Assembly (NCBI GenBank): GCA_033439795.1
Contig: JAUTDP010000019.1
Coordinates: forward strand, 124,001 to 188,000
DNA from: Sordaria brevicollis
Taxonomy: Eukaryota > Ascomycota > Sordariomycetes > Sordariales > Sordariaceae
Reading direction: 5' to 3'
DNA length: 64,000 nucleotides
The notes beneath the pieces were generated by a model. It ran no database searches, was not told where the DNA came from, and saw only the letters and a list, made by a program, of their open reading frames with translations. The translations under genes were made by a program, and so were the position numbers. Shown piece by piece: positions 38,440 to 51,492 of this stretch (position 1 is its first letter; every line of letters starts with the position of its first letter).

Positions 38440-39790
38440 AATATATATTCCGTTAAAAGAAGGGGGAATAGCTAACCGGTATAAATAGGCTAAAACGCGG
38501 TATCCGGAAGCGCTATAGCGTATATATAAATTATTATTTCGACGATATTAACGCTCCTTATTTAATACCTATTTAATATATTTAATAAAAGCGGAAGTAA
38601 AAGCGCTTATATTAGAACCGCCTCGATTTCGTCCGCTTTAATTATAAGTTATACGTATAATATTTATAATAGTATCTCCGTTTACGTCGATTAAATATTA
38701 GGTAAAAATTATAAAAATAGGATGGGGCGCGATACGTAGGGTATAAAGAACGGTAGGATAATTAATAGAGGTAATATTAGGGACGTAAAATCCGTTACTT
38801 TTAATTTTACTTTTCTAATTATACTAATATCGACAGTAATTTTCTTTAAATTTTATTATCTATTTATATTTAAATATATAGTATTAAAATTATTTAAAAT
38901 ATTCGTAATAATCGTCGGAGAAAATAATTATAAATATTTTATCGTATTATTTTTTATTAAAAGCGCGGCGGAAATAGCCTAATTTAGCGGGATTTTCCTA
39001 TAGGTAATTATTTATTTTAAATATTTTATTATTAAAATTGGCCAAGAAAATAGCGAATAATTCGCTATCCTTTTAGCGTATATAAACGAATTTATCGAAA
39101 ACCGTTTCCTAATTTTAATAAGAACCGAAAATTGTACGAATTTATTCGAAGAGTTTAATTAGGTCTTTTTTACTATATATAATTACGGCGGTCTAAAATC
39201 CCTTTAATTATTAGCCGTATTTAATAAGAAGTATATTAATAATTTCGTACTAGACGGTATTCGGGTTATTACAAAATTTTTATTTAATATCGTTATTATA
39301 TATTATAACGAATTTATTAAAAAAGAAGCCGAAAATATAGGGTTAGCCGTCCTATTTAAGGAATTCTAATTATTTTTTACAACGGGGAGTTAAATTCGTA
39401 TTATCGTCGGAATTATTATTAATTAGGGTCTTAGAAGGGGATTTCTTTTTACGAATGGAATATTTAATAATTCCGAAATTTAAATAAGGGGTAAAGGTAT
39501 TAAAAATAGGGGTAGTATTAAATAAGAGGGATTTAATATAATCCTTAAGGGTCGCGCTACTCTTAAGGGTTTTAATTAAATTTTTAATTAAATTTTCGCT
39601 ATTACTATTATTATTTAATATACCGTTTTAAGAGTCGTAAAATTCCTCTACGTCGTTAATATTTATATTATTAAATCCGACTATAATATCGAAAATACTA
39701 TAATACCGCGTTTAAAATTATTGGTCTTCCGCTTATAAAATTACTATCCGCTTATTAAATTTATTTCTTCTATCCGTTTTTTAGAAGGTA
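38440..39790 (-). pseudogene. A gag with zinc knuckle
   Basis: Read on - just inside the 5' LTR. A degraded CCHC knuckle lies at ~38475-38535: Y..RYSASGYRVLAYLYRLA, where Tyr replaces Cys or His in C-x2-C-x4-H-x4-C (TGC to TAC, CAC to TAC by RIP). It is followed by acidic LKDDDDNETYNSAPE (38390-38440). The N-terminal part is coding-like but unnamed. Length ~450 codons is normal for gag. Confidence 0.7.
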
Positions 39791-39798
39791 GAATTTAA

Positions 39799-40050
39799 TA
39801 TAAGGGGGTATAGTACAATTAGTATAAATATTGGGTTTTAACGAATTAATAAGGTTCTACGAAGGGGAAAAGGGAGGAAGGGAGGCGCCCTCTAAGCGGT
39901 ATTAGTTAATTATCCTTTTGAAGACCGGGTACGGGCTACTCCGCTTGCCGTGGCGGTAAGGACCGCGATTATCGGCCCGACTGGCGGCCCGACTGGCGGT
40001 ACGACTAGCAATGCCAATCAAACTCAGCCACGGGCATCAGCCCCATAACA
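39799..40050 (-). repeat. 5' LTR of element A
   Basis: 252 bp, gap-free with 32595-32846. The outer 65 bp (39986-40050) keep CpA/TpG (e.g. AATGCCAATCAAACTCAGCC), while the same bases in the other LTR are converted. TSD TCCTA at 40051-40055. Confidence 0.92.
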
Positions 40051-40055
40051 TCCTA

Positions 40056-41029
40056 TAATTTCCTTTATATTAGCGTAATATTAAATAATACCGCTCCTCC
40101 TCCTCTATTACCTCTATTATTTCTATTACTTCTACCCCGTATTAATATACTTCCCTTTACCTTTTTTCCTTCTTTAAATTTATTCTTATTACTAAGCGGG
40201 CGACCCCGCCTCTTAGGTTATATAGTGCTAAATTAAGAATAATTAACAATATTTTTAATATTTAAGTTAATACCCTCCTATATAAATACGTTACATTAAA
40301 TTAATAACGTTATATATATCGAAGATATAGGGTTTTAATTTTAAGCAAAGCTACGGCCCCGGGTAGGTTATAATCCTCTACAAATAAGTTAAAAGGGAAG
40401 CCTTCCTCGAAATTGTAATATTATAATTAATATAATAGAAGGAGGAGGAATTTAAATAATAATTAGCGTAATCGATCGGGGAGCTAGAGTTTAAATAGGA
40501 ATTTAAATATTAATTAGCGTAATAAATTAAAGAGCGTTAGAATTTCGAATAAAAGGCTATCCATTACGTAATCGACTATATAAATTATTAATACGGTTAA
40601 AATTATAATACTTAAAATATTTATTATTATTAATACGGCTTCTAAAGAATTAATAATAGGGATAGAAATTTAATTTACTAAATTTTAATAACGGCGGCCG
40701 GGTTTCGAGCCTAGGGAGTAATTAATACGAATATAATAAATTAAATTATTTAATAAATTTGCCCGTATATAATTTAAATTTAATAGGATTAGGATTCTTC
40801 GCCGTTATAATAATACCCTTTATTATATAGTATTACTTTATAACTAATTCGAGAGCGCGCTAACAAATAAAGTATAATATATTTCCTAATTATTATATAT
40901 AAAAGTGGTTTAATTATATAAATCGTATCTCTTTTTCCTTCTTCTCTTTAATTCTATCCTATATTATATTAAATAGACGAAAGCTCTATATAACGGCGCT
41001 AATAATTAAATTATTACTTATATATAAAA
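40056..41029. other. MULE E: sequence beyond the transposase 3' end
   Basis: AT-rich, RIP-degraded. No domain recognised. Contains an A/G-rich patch near 40436-40470 and scattered short open stretches. Confidence 0.45.
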
Positions 41030-42570
41030 GGATGGTTAATTTATTATATAATATATAGAATTAAATATTACTAAGGAAATTAAATAAGGGAGGATAATTA
41101 CTATTAATAATAAAACTTTTTAAATTTCGATTAACCGACTCGATTAGGAATATAGTACAATAACTAAAATTATACCTCTTATTAATATAATAAATAATTT
41201 ATTACTCTTTAATTATAATATATATATCCTTTAAATACGTAATAATTATAATCTATTATTTAAAAAAGTTATAGAGTTTCTCCCAAACTATATTAAATAC
41301 TTCTTTAATATACGTATAATATACATACTTTTAAAGATTATAAAACCTAGATCGAAAATATTCAATAATATTAAAGAGAATTCCCAATTAGGCTATATTA
41401 ATAGCTAATTCATTTATATAAATAATAATATTATAATCCTCTTTATTAAATTCGTTAAAGATAATAACATTACTTAATAAAATTAACTAGGGTTATACTC
41501 TTATCGATACCGATATATTTCGTTATACTTATATAATTATAACTACGGAATAGATTTGGGTAATTTACTCGGCTACCTTTTTATTCTATTTGCGTTTAAT
41601 ATTTAATACTACGTTTTTATTAATATAGAAAATATAGATCTAGGGTTCTATATTTAAATAAATTCGTTAAATAGCGTTTTTCATTATTAAGTCGTAATCT
41701 ATTATTATAACGTTTAATTTAAAGGCGCTAATAACTTTACAATAAACGTTTATTTAATTTATTAATTAATTAAACCCCTCCTACCTCTTATTATTAATAA
41801 GGCTAAAACCGCAATTAAAAGTATACTTAATACTAATTATATTAATAATTTAAAAGAATACTAAACCCTTATTATTAATTTTATATATTATTATATATTT
41901 ATACGTTAGAATATTAACGCTACATCTCCTCTCTTTATAAATTATTTTAAAATAGAGTAATTAATTTACTCTCTTCGTCGTTAAAATTCTCTTAATTAAC
42001 CTTATAATAAACCTCCTTCTCTCTAAGGAATTTTATTATAAATTGAAATATATTATATCCTTAATTAGCCTTTCTTTTAAATTTATATCGAAGGTTTTTA
42101 AATTATTTAATAGTAAAACGAAGTTTTAAAAATTAATAACGTAATTAATTTCGAATTTAACGGTTTTTAACGTTAGGTCGATATAAATATTAAATAACGA
42201 AGGTTTTATATTCTAATTTAAAAACTCTTTAAATTTATACTCTTTTATTAGGAATATAAATATAATAATTATATCCTTCCTTTATTTTAAAAGTCTATTT
42301 TATATCGTTTATTATTAACGTTTTAATAATCCCCTTTTAAAAGTATCTTATTCTTAACGTTATAATTTTGCGATTAATTACTTTACTTTTATAAACTTTA
42401 TTACGATTATACTCAAAATCAATTTTAATCGGACTAAATTCTAGGTCTTTAATATTATTAGATTTTATTTTAATAAATTATTAATTAAATTCTTCGCCCC
42501 AATCTTTTACCGCTTTAACTATTTTATCGAAAGTATTATATTAAATAGTAAAGATTTTATAGAGGGGAGG
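41030..42570 (-). pseudogene. MULE transposase of element E
   Basis: Catalyses cut-and-paste of Mutator-like elements. Read on -: an N-terminal region with KAVKDWGEEF (~42500) and a FAR1/WRKY-like DNA-binding segment (YKTFVI, LRYKFKRKAN). Then comes the DDE core with IYKINNKGLVFF..INIISIKYTFNCGFSL (~41780-41890), the second catalytic Asp in VIIIDYDLIMKNAI (~41680-41715; VTDRDLAL-type) and YINKNV. Near 41108-41150 is IESVNRNLKSFII, the SRVESAHR.LK box of fungal MULEs. About 510 codons. Stops are at Gln/Trp codons; dead. One frame holds over the core. It explains the TIRs of E and probably mobilised the MITE at 5354-5794. Confidence 0.8.
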
Positions 42571-43227
42571 GTTTTATATTTTTACGTTAAAACGTTCGTC
42601 GTTATCGTCGAACGGGGTAATATTTATTAATTACGTTAAGGTAAATTCGATTAAGGTAAATTATAATAAAATAAGTTATATTAACGTAGGTTCGATAATA
42701 AAAGGTATTTAAATATTAGGAATAGTAATATTAATATTCGAAATATTAAATATAATAGGGTCGAGAAAATTAAAATTAATAAGGCTATTAGGGATATAGG
42801 CGGGCGCGCTACGGTTATAATTAGCCAATAGTTATTAGGACGCTATATTTATTATTTATATTATAATTAATAAATAAATATATAGAAAAAAATAGTAGAC
42901 CGTTATATACCGTTAATAAATATTAGATTTCTATTTATTTCGTAATATTTAACGATATACAGCGTAATATTAATAGATTTAATTACGACGTAGTAATATA
43001 TAATAATAATTTTATAGGGAATTTAATAAAGTATTAAAAAACGGTCAAATTAAATTAGCTAATATAATTTAATTTAGGGTATTAATTTGGGCGCCTAGAG
43101 GTAGCTAATATAGTACGATTATAGGGGTTTAAACGTATAATAGATTAAAATCTAGGAGTTTGGCGGGCGCGGTACGACCCAAAGGTGGTCGCGACTATAA
43201 TAGGTTACCAGGGTTCGGGTTATATAT
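42571..43227. other. MULE E: 5' flank of transposase
   Basis: RIP-degraded. 43140-43210 keeps GC-rich text (GGCGGGCGCGGTACGACCC) near the TIR. Promoter of the transposase expected here; no specific site seen. Confidence 0.45.
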
Positions 43228-43288
43228 AGGAGAAAAAAGTGGGGGTCCGTATAAATAGCGTTTTTAGTCCGTATAAATAGCGTTTCTC
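43228..43288 (-). repeat. Right TIR of MULE E
   Basis: Inverted copy of the left TIR, with TCCGTATAAATAGCG at 43246-43260 and 43268-43282 and end GCGTTTCTC at 43288. Confidence 0.85.
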
Positions 43289-44300
43289 TATAATTATAAC
43301 CTTACGTTTTAATTTTGAATTTATTTAATAAAACGTAATTAATGCCTTTATAAATATAATAATAAACGAAGAAATTTATATACGTATATTATTAAATTAT
43401 TATATTTAAAGGGAGGTATTTAAATTCCTTAAAGTACTATATAATCTTCGTCGTTCCTTATTATTATAATAATAAAAATTTATAAGGATATTTAAAGCCT
43501 TAAAGTTCTACGCAATTCCTAAAAATTTTTATATTTTAATTAATAATAGTATTTTAATCTTCTATTACGTTAATAATATTATTTTTTACTACTACTTTAC
43601 TAAGGAGGAAGTTACCCGGTAATATATAAAGATTCTATAGTCCTAGTAAAATTTAATTAGAAGAGAAGGGTTATAATAGTTCCTAAGTATTAAAGTAATC
43701 CGCAATTATAAGGCCCGTAAAATTTAATTATTTTAATGGTTATACCTTTAAAAGATTTATAAATTCGCCGACGATAAACGTATTCTATAAGTTCTAATAA
43801 ATAATATCGAATTAATACCCTACAATTATAAAGCTATTAATTAATTTATTTATCGATATTAAATTAAAATTAGGTTTATATTCTACGCCGCCGTTATTAT
43901 TAAATTAAATATTACCTTTATAATTAATTGTTTTATTAAATATAATTACAACCTAAGACTAAAATATTATAAGGCTATAAATAAAGTACTATATTACCTT
44001 TTTACTATTATAGATTTAGCCCTATATTATAAAGGAAATATTAAATTTTAATTTACCTTTAACGCCTCTTTTATTAATAATTCTATTAACCGTAAAAATT
44101 CACAAGGATTTATAATAAAACTATATAACGGACTTATTTACTAAAGAGCCTTTAAATAATTAATAATAACTACTTCTATAACCGAAGTAAAATTCGTAGC
44201 CCTCTCTAACGTTACTAAAGAAATTCTATATATTATAAAGCTATTTAGAAATCTTATATTAAAATTCTCCAACCCTATTCCAATTTTCGAATATAATAAT
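43289..44300 (+). pseudogene. Copia G pol: RT and RNase H
   Basis: The + frame starts inside RT at VINAFIN..INEEIYIRI (QMDVVNAFLN-type), then EVFKFLKVLYNLRRS, YAIPKNFYIL and YVNN (YVDD) at 43566-43577 followed by IIFYY. RNase H: NSINRKNSQGFIIKLYNGLI (residues as mutated), TSITEVKFVALSNVTKEILY and RNLILKF. It is cut at 44300 by element B and resumes at 51732. These motifs are specific to Ty1/Copia, not Gypsy. Integrase and the RT start are absent upstream. Confidence 0.85.
44296..44300. repeat. TSD of element B (left)
   Basis: ATAAT, repeated at 51732-51736. Confidence 0.88.
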
Positions 44301-44539
44301 TGTAAGGGGCACAGCACAATTGGCACAAATACTAGGTTTTAACGAATCAATAAGGTTCTACGAAGGGGAAAAGGGAAGAAGGGAAGCGCCCTCTAAGCGG
44401 TACTAATTAACTATCCTTTTAAAGACCGGGCATAGGCCACTCCGCTTGCCGTAGCGGCAAGGACCGCGATTAGTAGCCCGACTGGCGGTACGATTAATAA
44501 TACTAATTAAATTCAATTACGGGCATTAGCCCTATAATA
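44301..44539 (-). repeat. 3' LTR of element B
   Basis: 239 bp. The outer end TGTAAGGGGCACAGCACAAT is barely mutated; the inner end is converted. It has one GCCCGACTGGCGG unit where A has two, which accounts for the 13-bp length difference. Confidence 0.92.
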
Positions 44540-44568
44540 TTAGCCCCCCCCTTCTCCTAATTAAACGT

Positions 44569-44693
44569 ACTATATATAAGTAGATATATAATTACGTAAA
44601 CCCTAAATATTAAACGACGAGCCGCCAACGTATACCTTTAATATATATTCCGTACTTCTCCTTCTCTCTCTCTCCCTCTCCTCTTTCCTCCTT
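44569..44693 (+). promoter_or_regulatory. Promoter-like leader of the antisense ORF in B
   Basis: ACTATATATAAG (44569-44580), then a C/T-rich tract (44655-44693), in the same place as in A. Confidence 0.5.
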
Positions 44694-44699
44694 CAATTT

Positions 44700-46118
44700 A
44701 TCGAATAATTAAAACCGTAAATATCAAATAACGTACACTCTTACTAATACGTATTAAACGTATTTCTATCACTTCTATTATTTTTATTATTATTATTATT
44801 ATTATCCCTCTTATTAATCCTTTTACGGGCGTATTAATTAATTATTAATTAATTGCTATTAAAATAAATACCCCTATTACTACTACCTAATTCGAATTCT
44901 TTTATAAATTCCTAACTTTATAAGAAATTATTAATTCGCCTACCCCGCCGCCTATTCCTATTCCTACCTCTTACTATAATAAGGGCGCTATTAAAATCGC
45001 TATTCCTAAACCCGCTACCCTATTAAAGCCCCGCTAAATTCAGCTTGATATTATTACCGCCAGCGTAATTAATAAGTCCGTTCCTAATAATATTCGTAAA
45101 TATATTTTATTTAAAGCCGAACCTTAAAATTTTTAATATAAAAATTATTTAATTAATAAATATAATTATATTATATTTAATAAAGGCTTTTCTACTTCCG
45201 TATATTTATTTTATTAATATATTTATAAGGGTTACGAGCCTATTCCTATTTAAATTTAATCCGCCTTTAAAATTTAATATATTAAAAAGTATATATTTAA
45301 AAATTCCTATAATAATTATTTCGCTATATTTAAAATTTTATTAGGATTTTAAATTTTAAAAAAATAAAGCTTTATTCTTATATAAATTTTTATTCTTTTC
45401 TTCTTTTCCTAACGGTTTTTTAAATTATTAATATTATTTAACGGTTCTATTAATTAAATTATCGTTTAAAATACTTCCTACGGAACCTTCTTCTTTTATT
45501 AGGATTATTAACGGTTTAATTAATATTATAAAAATTTAGGCTTTTAAAAAACGAATTTATAAATTTAAAAATCTTAGAGAATAATTATTTAATTTAATAA
45601 TTAATATAAAAAAAGTAAAATAAATAAATAACCGATACGTAGAATTTAATTATTTAATTAAAAATTATAATACCTATATCGCCGCCAATATTAATATTAC
45701 TACTATTAATATTATTACCGCTATTACCGCCGCCGTTATTACCGCCGTTATTAAAGAAATTACTATTATATAACCCTTATTAGCGAAAAAAAGAAAAAAG
45801 GGAAAGGAGGTTGAAGGAAATAATAAAAAATGATATAATAAATTTAAATAATAGGAAGCGTAACGTTTCCCTTTAAATATCCGCCCCGAATATAGTATTT
45901 ACTTTTTATTTTCTTCTTCTTCTACTATTATTAAGCCTTTACGCCCGAAAAATTACTATCCTACGCCTCCTACTTTCCATTACCGCGCCCGTAAGCCCCT
46001 AAATATTTATAATTTCGTTAATATTTATATATCCGATTATAAAAAGGAAGAAGAAGAGATTATTATTAAGGAATTTATATTAAAAATAATAGAGAGTAAT
46101 TTAATAAAAAATATTTAA
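44700..46118 (+). pseudogene. Antisense ORF of element B
   Basis: Same strand, frame and end as in A: stop TAA 46116-46118, preceded by DYKKEEEEIIIKEF; a Lys/Arg-rich KKRKKGKGG-like patch near 45785; Ala/Thr (Ile-converted) repeats near 45700. It keeps length to within a few codons of the A copy. More RIP changes than A. Function unknown. Confidence 0.6.
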
Positions 46119-46229
46119 ATTAAATTAATTATTAATTTCGCCGGGGCCCCGCCCTAATTAACCTATTATTTATTTTAATTTATATTTAAAAATCCTTTAT
46201 TCCGCTCGTAATATATTTCGCCCCGTTTA

Positions 46230-49200
46230 TAGCCTTTTATAGGAATTTTTTAATATATTAATTAACTAAACTATTATTATCCGTTATTAAATTATATTAA
46301 ATTTTAAATTCGTTTAAAACGATAATATTTTTAAAATTTTTTAAAAGCTTTTATATTAAATCAAAATATCCTTTCTATTTAATTAAGACCTTTCTTATTA
46401 GGCCTCCTTTCTTTTTAACGGTATTGGCGTAGAAAATTTCTTTTATTCAATATTCTAATTCTCCTTTAATTTTAATAACTAAAAGCTATTCATTAATAAA
46501 TTTCTATTTAAGGAGAGGGTTATTAATAATTCTACGTAGGAAATCGACGTAGAAAATATTATAAATAATACGGAGAAGCCTAGATAATTCGACTATATAG
46601 GGAAATAATACCTTCGAAATAGTATATTTCGTATAAAGCTAATTAAACTTCTTCTTTAAATAATCGATAATATAATTCTTAAAATTAAATTAAACTTTAT
46701 CCCTAATTATAAAGCGTTCCCCAAATTACCGATTATAATTAACGAATCTTCTTTATTTTTAAATAACGGCTATTATAATAATTTAATATAAATCTGTAAT
46801 TTATTATAATTTTTTAACGAATTCCTAAGCCTACTTCTTAAAGGATAAAAGCGAAGGTTAACGATTAGAAGGGTTTTCAATTATAAAAACCGGGAATTCG
46901 GAATCGAATCTATAAATAATAAAAAATAAAAATATACCTATCGAAGTATTAATCCGGCTATTAATAATTAACTACGCTATAAAATATTATTTACTCTAAT
47001 TATTTTAAATATAATTAACGATTATATATAAATAGGCGTAAACTTCCTAATTTATACGCTCTAAGCCTTTATCGGTCTATAAATAATAAACGGTATTAAA
47101 TAAATATTTAATACTTAAGAATTTATATAATTTAATTTAAAAGCGGTTAATTTAATTAAAAGTATAATCGTTAATAATAAACCTTAGGAAATTATAATAG
47201 CGAACGAAATATTAAAGGAAACGTTCGGTATAAAATTCCGCTTCTATAGAAGGTATAGGCTCGAAGAATACGGTTTTACTAAATTTATTTTTTATAATTT
47301 AAAAATAAATATTATTATTAAACTCTAGGAAATCAATAATAAAATCCATTTATATATCCTTATTAAATTATTTTAAAATTAATAATAGACGTAGAAGGCC
47401 TTTCTTTTATTCCTTCTAAACCTTTATAAAACCGTAAATATAATAATTATAAAGGAATTACTAAATATAAAAATTAAGGAAAGGCTAATAAAAATACCGA
47501 AAGAGTATTATAATAATACCTTTTTTAATAAAATATTTTAATATATATAAATCGTAAATAATTTAAATTAAAATAATACAAAAGATATTAAAATATTAAT
47601 CAATATCCGGTAATATAATTAATTTAAATTTAATATATATAAGGGCTTCTAATACCTAAAAACGATCTTAATAATAAAGGCGGCCGAAGGAATTAATAAA
47701 ATAATTTATAATTTAAATTTTAAATTTTAAGGATAAATCGAAATAATTAATATTATAAAGGACGGCTTCCTTTATTTACTAATATAAAAAATTATAAAAT
47801 TCCGTCTATAATTAAAACTATTATAAATCCGGATTTTCAAATATATTTATACCTTCCCTCCCCGAACGGACTACCCGGGCCGCCGAAATATAAAATAGAA
47901 TATAATTTTTAAGAACGGAATTTAATATTATTTAAATATCCTACGCTTTACAATCTTAATCTATAAATATATTTTAATTTCGTCGAAAAAGGGCGTTAAA
48001 AACTACTCTATTTTTGCCGGGCTTATATTCGATCTAAAAATTAAATTAAGAAAAATATTCCGCCTACTGCGCCTACCGTTCTAAAAGTCTCTTTAATTTT
48101 ATAAAATATTTAAAATTCTAATAATCTATTAAAATAATAAATAATTTATAATTCCGCAATTCCGCCGATTATTATTCTAAATAATTAATAATAATAAATA
48201 TTTCTTTATTATAAATAAAGTAATTCTACTCGGTAAAATTAAACTTCTAGAAATAAAAACCTATAACTTTACGAATTATATTTTTACTATTTTCGTTTAC
48301 TTCCTAAAAAATAACCCCGCTTAAAGTAAATTTATTATAATCCGTTTCCAAAAATATTTTCTTATCCGGATTAAATTCTATTAAAATTAGAACTCTTATA
48401 AATAAAGTCTTTAAAAATTAAAAAGCGCTTTCGTATTTTTTAATTTATTTAAAAGTAACCTTTTTACCGGTTAATTTTAATAAGGGGGTAATTACTTTTA
48501 AAAATTAAAGAATAAATATATAATAATAATTAATAAACTTTAGGAAATTCCGTATACCCTTTTAAAAAATAGAGGGAAGTTAATTTAAAATCGCCTTAAC
48601 CTTTTCGGGGTTAATTTATACGCCGATACCGGTATAAATAATAAAATTTAAATATTTAACCTTCTTTATATTAAATTTATATTTATTTAAATTTAAATAG
48701 AGGCCGGCTTTTAATAATTTAATAAAGATTAAACGTATTTTTTATTCGTAATTTTTTAAAGATTTAAAGGAATAAATAAATATATTATTTATATAAACGG
48801 TATAAAATGAATTTAAATAATCGTAGAAAATATAATTAATATACCGTTAAAACGTAACCAATACGTTATTCAATTTAAATAATATAATTAATTATTCGAA
48901 TAATTTATACTATATCCAAAATATTATTTTCCCTTCTTTTCCTTCTATTATACGAATTTTATAAAAAGCTTATATAATATTTATTTTAATATACTACTTT
49001 ATTCCTTTTAAAATATAAAATATATTTTTAATTAATAATAATAAATAGCAATCTATTTTCGTAATAGCGTTAAATATATAGTAATTATAATAAAAATAAA
49101 ATCCGCCTCCGGGTTTACGTATAAATAAAATTAGGGCCCCCGTTTTTAAATTATTAATTCGGATAAACCCCTTATTTCATAAATCCTTGAACGTTTTTTT

Positions 49201-49990
49201 AAGAATTAAAAATTACTCCTTTATTATATTATAAAGTAATTCGAATAAAATAGGGAATTCCTTACTATCTTTATCCCTTTTAATTACAATTTTATAATTT
49301 ACGTCGGGATAATAAAGGTTTAATTATTAACATTCTCCTTTATTTAAAGCGGTATTAAATTATAATATTTTTTAAAGATCTTCGCCTTTAATTCGGCTTC
49401 GGTATATACTTTCTTTAATTTTAACGCCTTTTCGACGTCTTTTAAATTAATTATAAAAATAATTTCTTTAATTATTCGACTACCGAATTCCTTTTTCAAC
49501 CTATAAACGTAATTTATAAAAATAATAATTAATATATATATAATAGATTTTAAATTAACAATAAACAATATATTAAATACTTACTCCCCGTTAATATAAA
49601 GAACTTAATAATTAATAACGCTTATAAATAAACACTTTTTGTAAGGGACGGAATATATTCGTATAACCTTAAACCAAAATTTATTTAATATAATAAAGAA
49701 TTCGAATAATAGAATAATATAAATATAAATAAAATAAATATAATTATTTACTTCGGTTAAAAATTGGATTATACTTTAAATAAAAACTCCTTCTATAATA
49801 GTAAACGCTCTTTTTATAATACGAAGTAAAATAGGGTAATTAGAATTTAAAATTCTTTAATAATTTTCTTATTAATTATAGTATAATATTAATAACCTTT
49901 ATCGATAAAAATATAGAATAAATTATAATTATTTATAATAAGTAAAATTAAAATAAATTTTACTTCTATTTCCGACTTAAAATCTTTTAT
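46230..49990 (-). pseudogene. B pol
   Basis: Counterpart of A pol. RT box FYTVYINNIFIYS at ~48780-48810, the LFIRKPGGGF-type box near 49100-49140, protease GC-box near 49890, and chromodomain and integrase tail near 46270-46720. The short open - stretch 49344-49568 lies in the protease-RT linker. RIP stops throughout. Confidence 0.8.
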
Positions 49991-50119
49991 TTTATTTAAT
50001 ATTTTTATTTCCAACTTTAAAGCCCGACTTTATACCGGAATTAAATTTTTACTTATTATTCGGGGGCGGAATTATAAACCTTATTATTATCGTCGTTTTT
50101 TAAGAGCGGAGGGACTTTA

Positions 50120-51480
50120 ATAATAATAGCCTAAATACGTATTCCGTTAAAAGAAGGGGGAATAACTAATTAATATAAATAAACTAAAATATAATATTTA
50201 AAAACGTTATAATATATATATAAATTATTATTTCGACGACGTTAACGCTCTTTATTTAATATTTATTTAACGTATTTAATAGAAGCGGAAATAAAGGCGT
50301 TTATATTAAAACCGCTTCGATTTCGTCCGCTTTAATTATAAATTATATATATGATATTTATAATAATATTTCCATTAACGTCGATTAAACGTTAAATAAA
50401 AATTATAAGAATAAGACGAAAGGCGATATATAAAATATAAAAAATAATAGGATAATTAATAAAAGTAGCGTTGGGGACGTAAAATCCGTTATTTTTAATT
50501 TTACCTTTTTAATTATATTAATATTAATAATAATCTTTTTAAAATTCCGTTATCTATTTATATTTAAACGTATAGTACTAAAATTATTTAAAATATTCTT
50601 AATAATTATTAGAGAAAATAATTATAAATATTTTATTATATTATTTTTTATTAAAAATACGGCGGAAATAATCCAATTTAATAGGACTTTCCTATAAATA
50701 CCCGCCTACTTTAAATATTTCGTTATTAAAATCGGTTAAGAAAATAATAAATAATTCGCCGTTTTTTTAATATATATAAATAAATTTATCAAAAGCCGCC
50801 TCTTAATTCTAATAAGAATCGAAAATCGTATAAATCTATTCGAGGAATTCAATTAGGTCTTTTTTACTACGTATAATTATAACAATTTAAAATCCCTTTA
50901 ATTATTAACCGTATTCGGTAAAAAACATATTAATAATTTCATACTAAATAATATTTAAATTATTATAAAATCCTTATTTAATATTATTATTATATATTAT
51001 AACGAATTTATTAAAAAAGAAACCGAAAATATAAAGTTAACCGTCCTATTTAAAGAATTTTAGTTATTTTTTATAACGGGGAATTAAATTCGTATTATCG
51101 TCGGAATTATCGTTAATTAGGGTCTTAAAAAGGGATTTCTTCTTACGAACGGAATATTCGGTTATTCCGAAATTTAAATAGGGGGTAAAAATATTAAAAA
51201 TAAGGGTAATATTAAATAAAAAAGATTTAATATAATCCTTAAGGATCGCGCTACTCTTAAAAATTCTAATTAAACCTTTAATTAAACCTTCACTATTACT
51301 ACTATCGTTTAATATACTATTTCAAAAGTTATAAAATTCCCTTTTATCGTTAATATTTATATCGTTAAATCCGACTATAATATTAAAAATACTATAATAC
51401 CGCGCTTAAAATTACTAATCTTCCGCTTATAAAATTATTATCCGCTTATTAAATTTACCTTTCTTCTATCCGCTTTAAAT
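50120..51480 (-). pseudogene. B gag
   Basis: Counterpart of A gag by alignment. The acidic stretch and degraded zinc knuckle lie near 50090-50230. No intact frame. Confidence 0.65.
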
Positions 51481-51492
51481 AATAAAACCTAA

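Larger units (their letters stand above)
32595..40050 (-). mobile_element. Ty3/Gypsy retrotransposon A (7,456 bp) with antisense ORF
   Basis: 252-bp LTRs at both ends, TSD TCCTA, inserted in MULE E. In element orientation (- strand): 5' LTR 40050-39799, gag ~39790-38440, pol ~38300-34540, a + strand ORF ending at 34422, PPT, 3' LTR 32846-32595. Same family as B and, through LTR ends, C. Structurally complete but coding is destroyed by RIP. Confidence 0.92.
32178..43288 (-). mobile_element. Mutator-like element E (MULE), interrupted by Gypsy copy A
   Basis: Inverted ends at 32178-~32239 and ~43228-43288 match over ~60 bp: GAAAAACGCTATTTATACGG, then a second CGCTATTTATACGGA, then CCCCCACTTTTTTCTCC. 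Without the 7.46-kb element A and one TSD copy, E is about 3.65 kb and has a MULE transposase on the - strand. The flanks (ATAAAAAT left, TATAATTA right) do not give a clear 8-9 bp TSD. Confidence 0.85.

Noticed and set aside
32170..43296. 8-9 bp TSD around MULE E
   Set aside because: ATAAAAAT on the left and TATAATTA on the right do not match, and the differences are not RIP-type, so no TSD is claimed.
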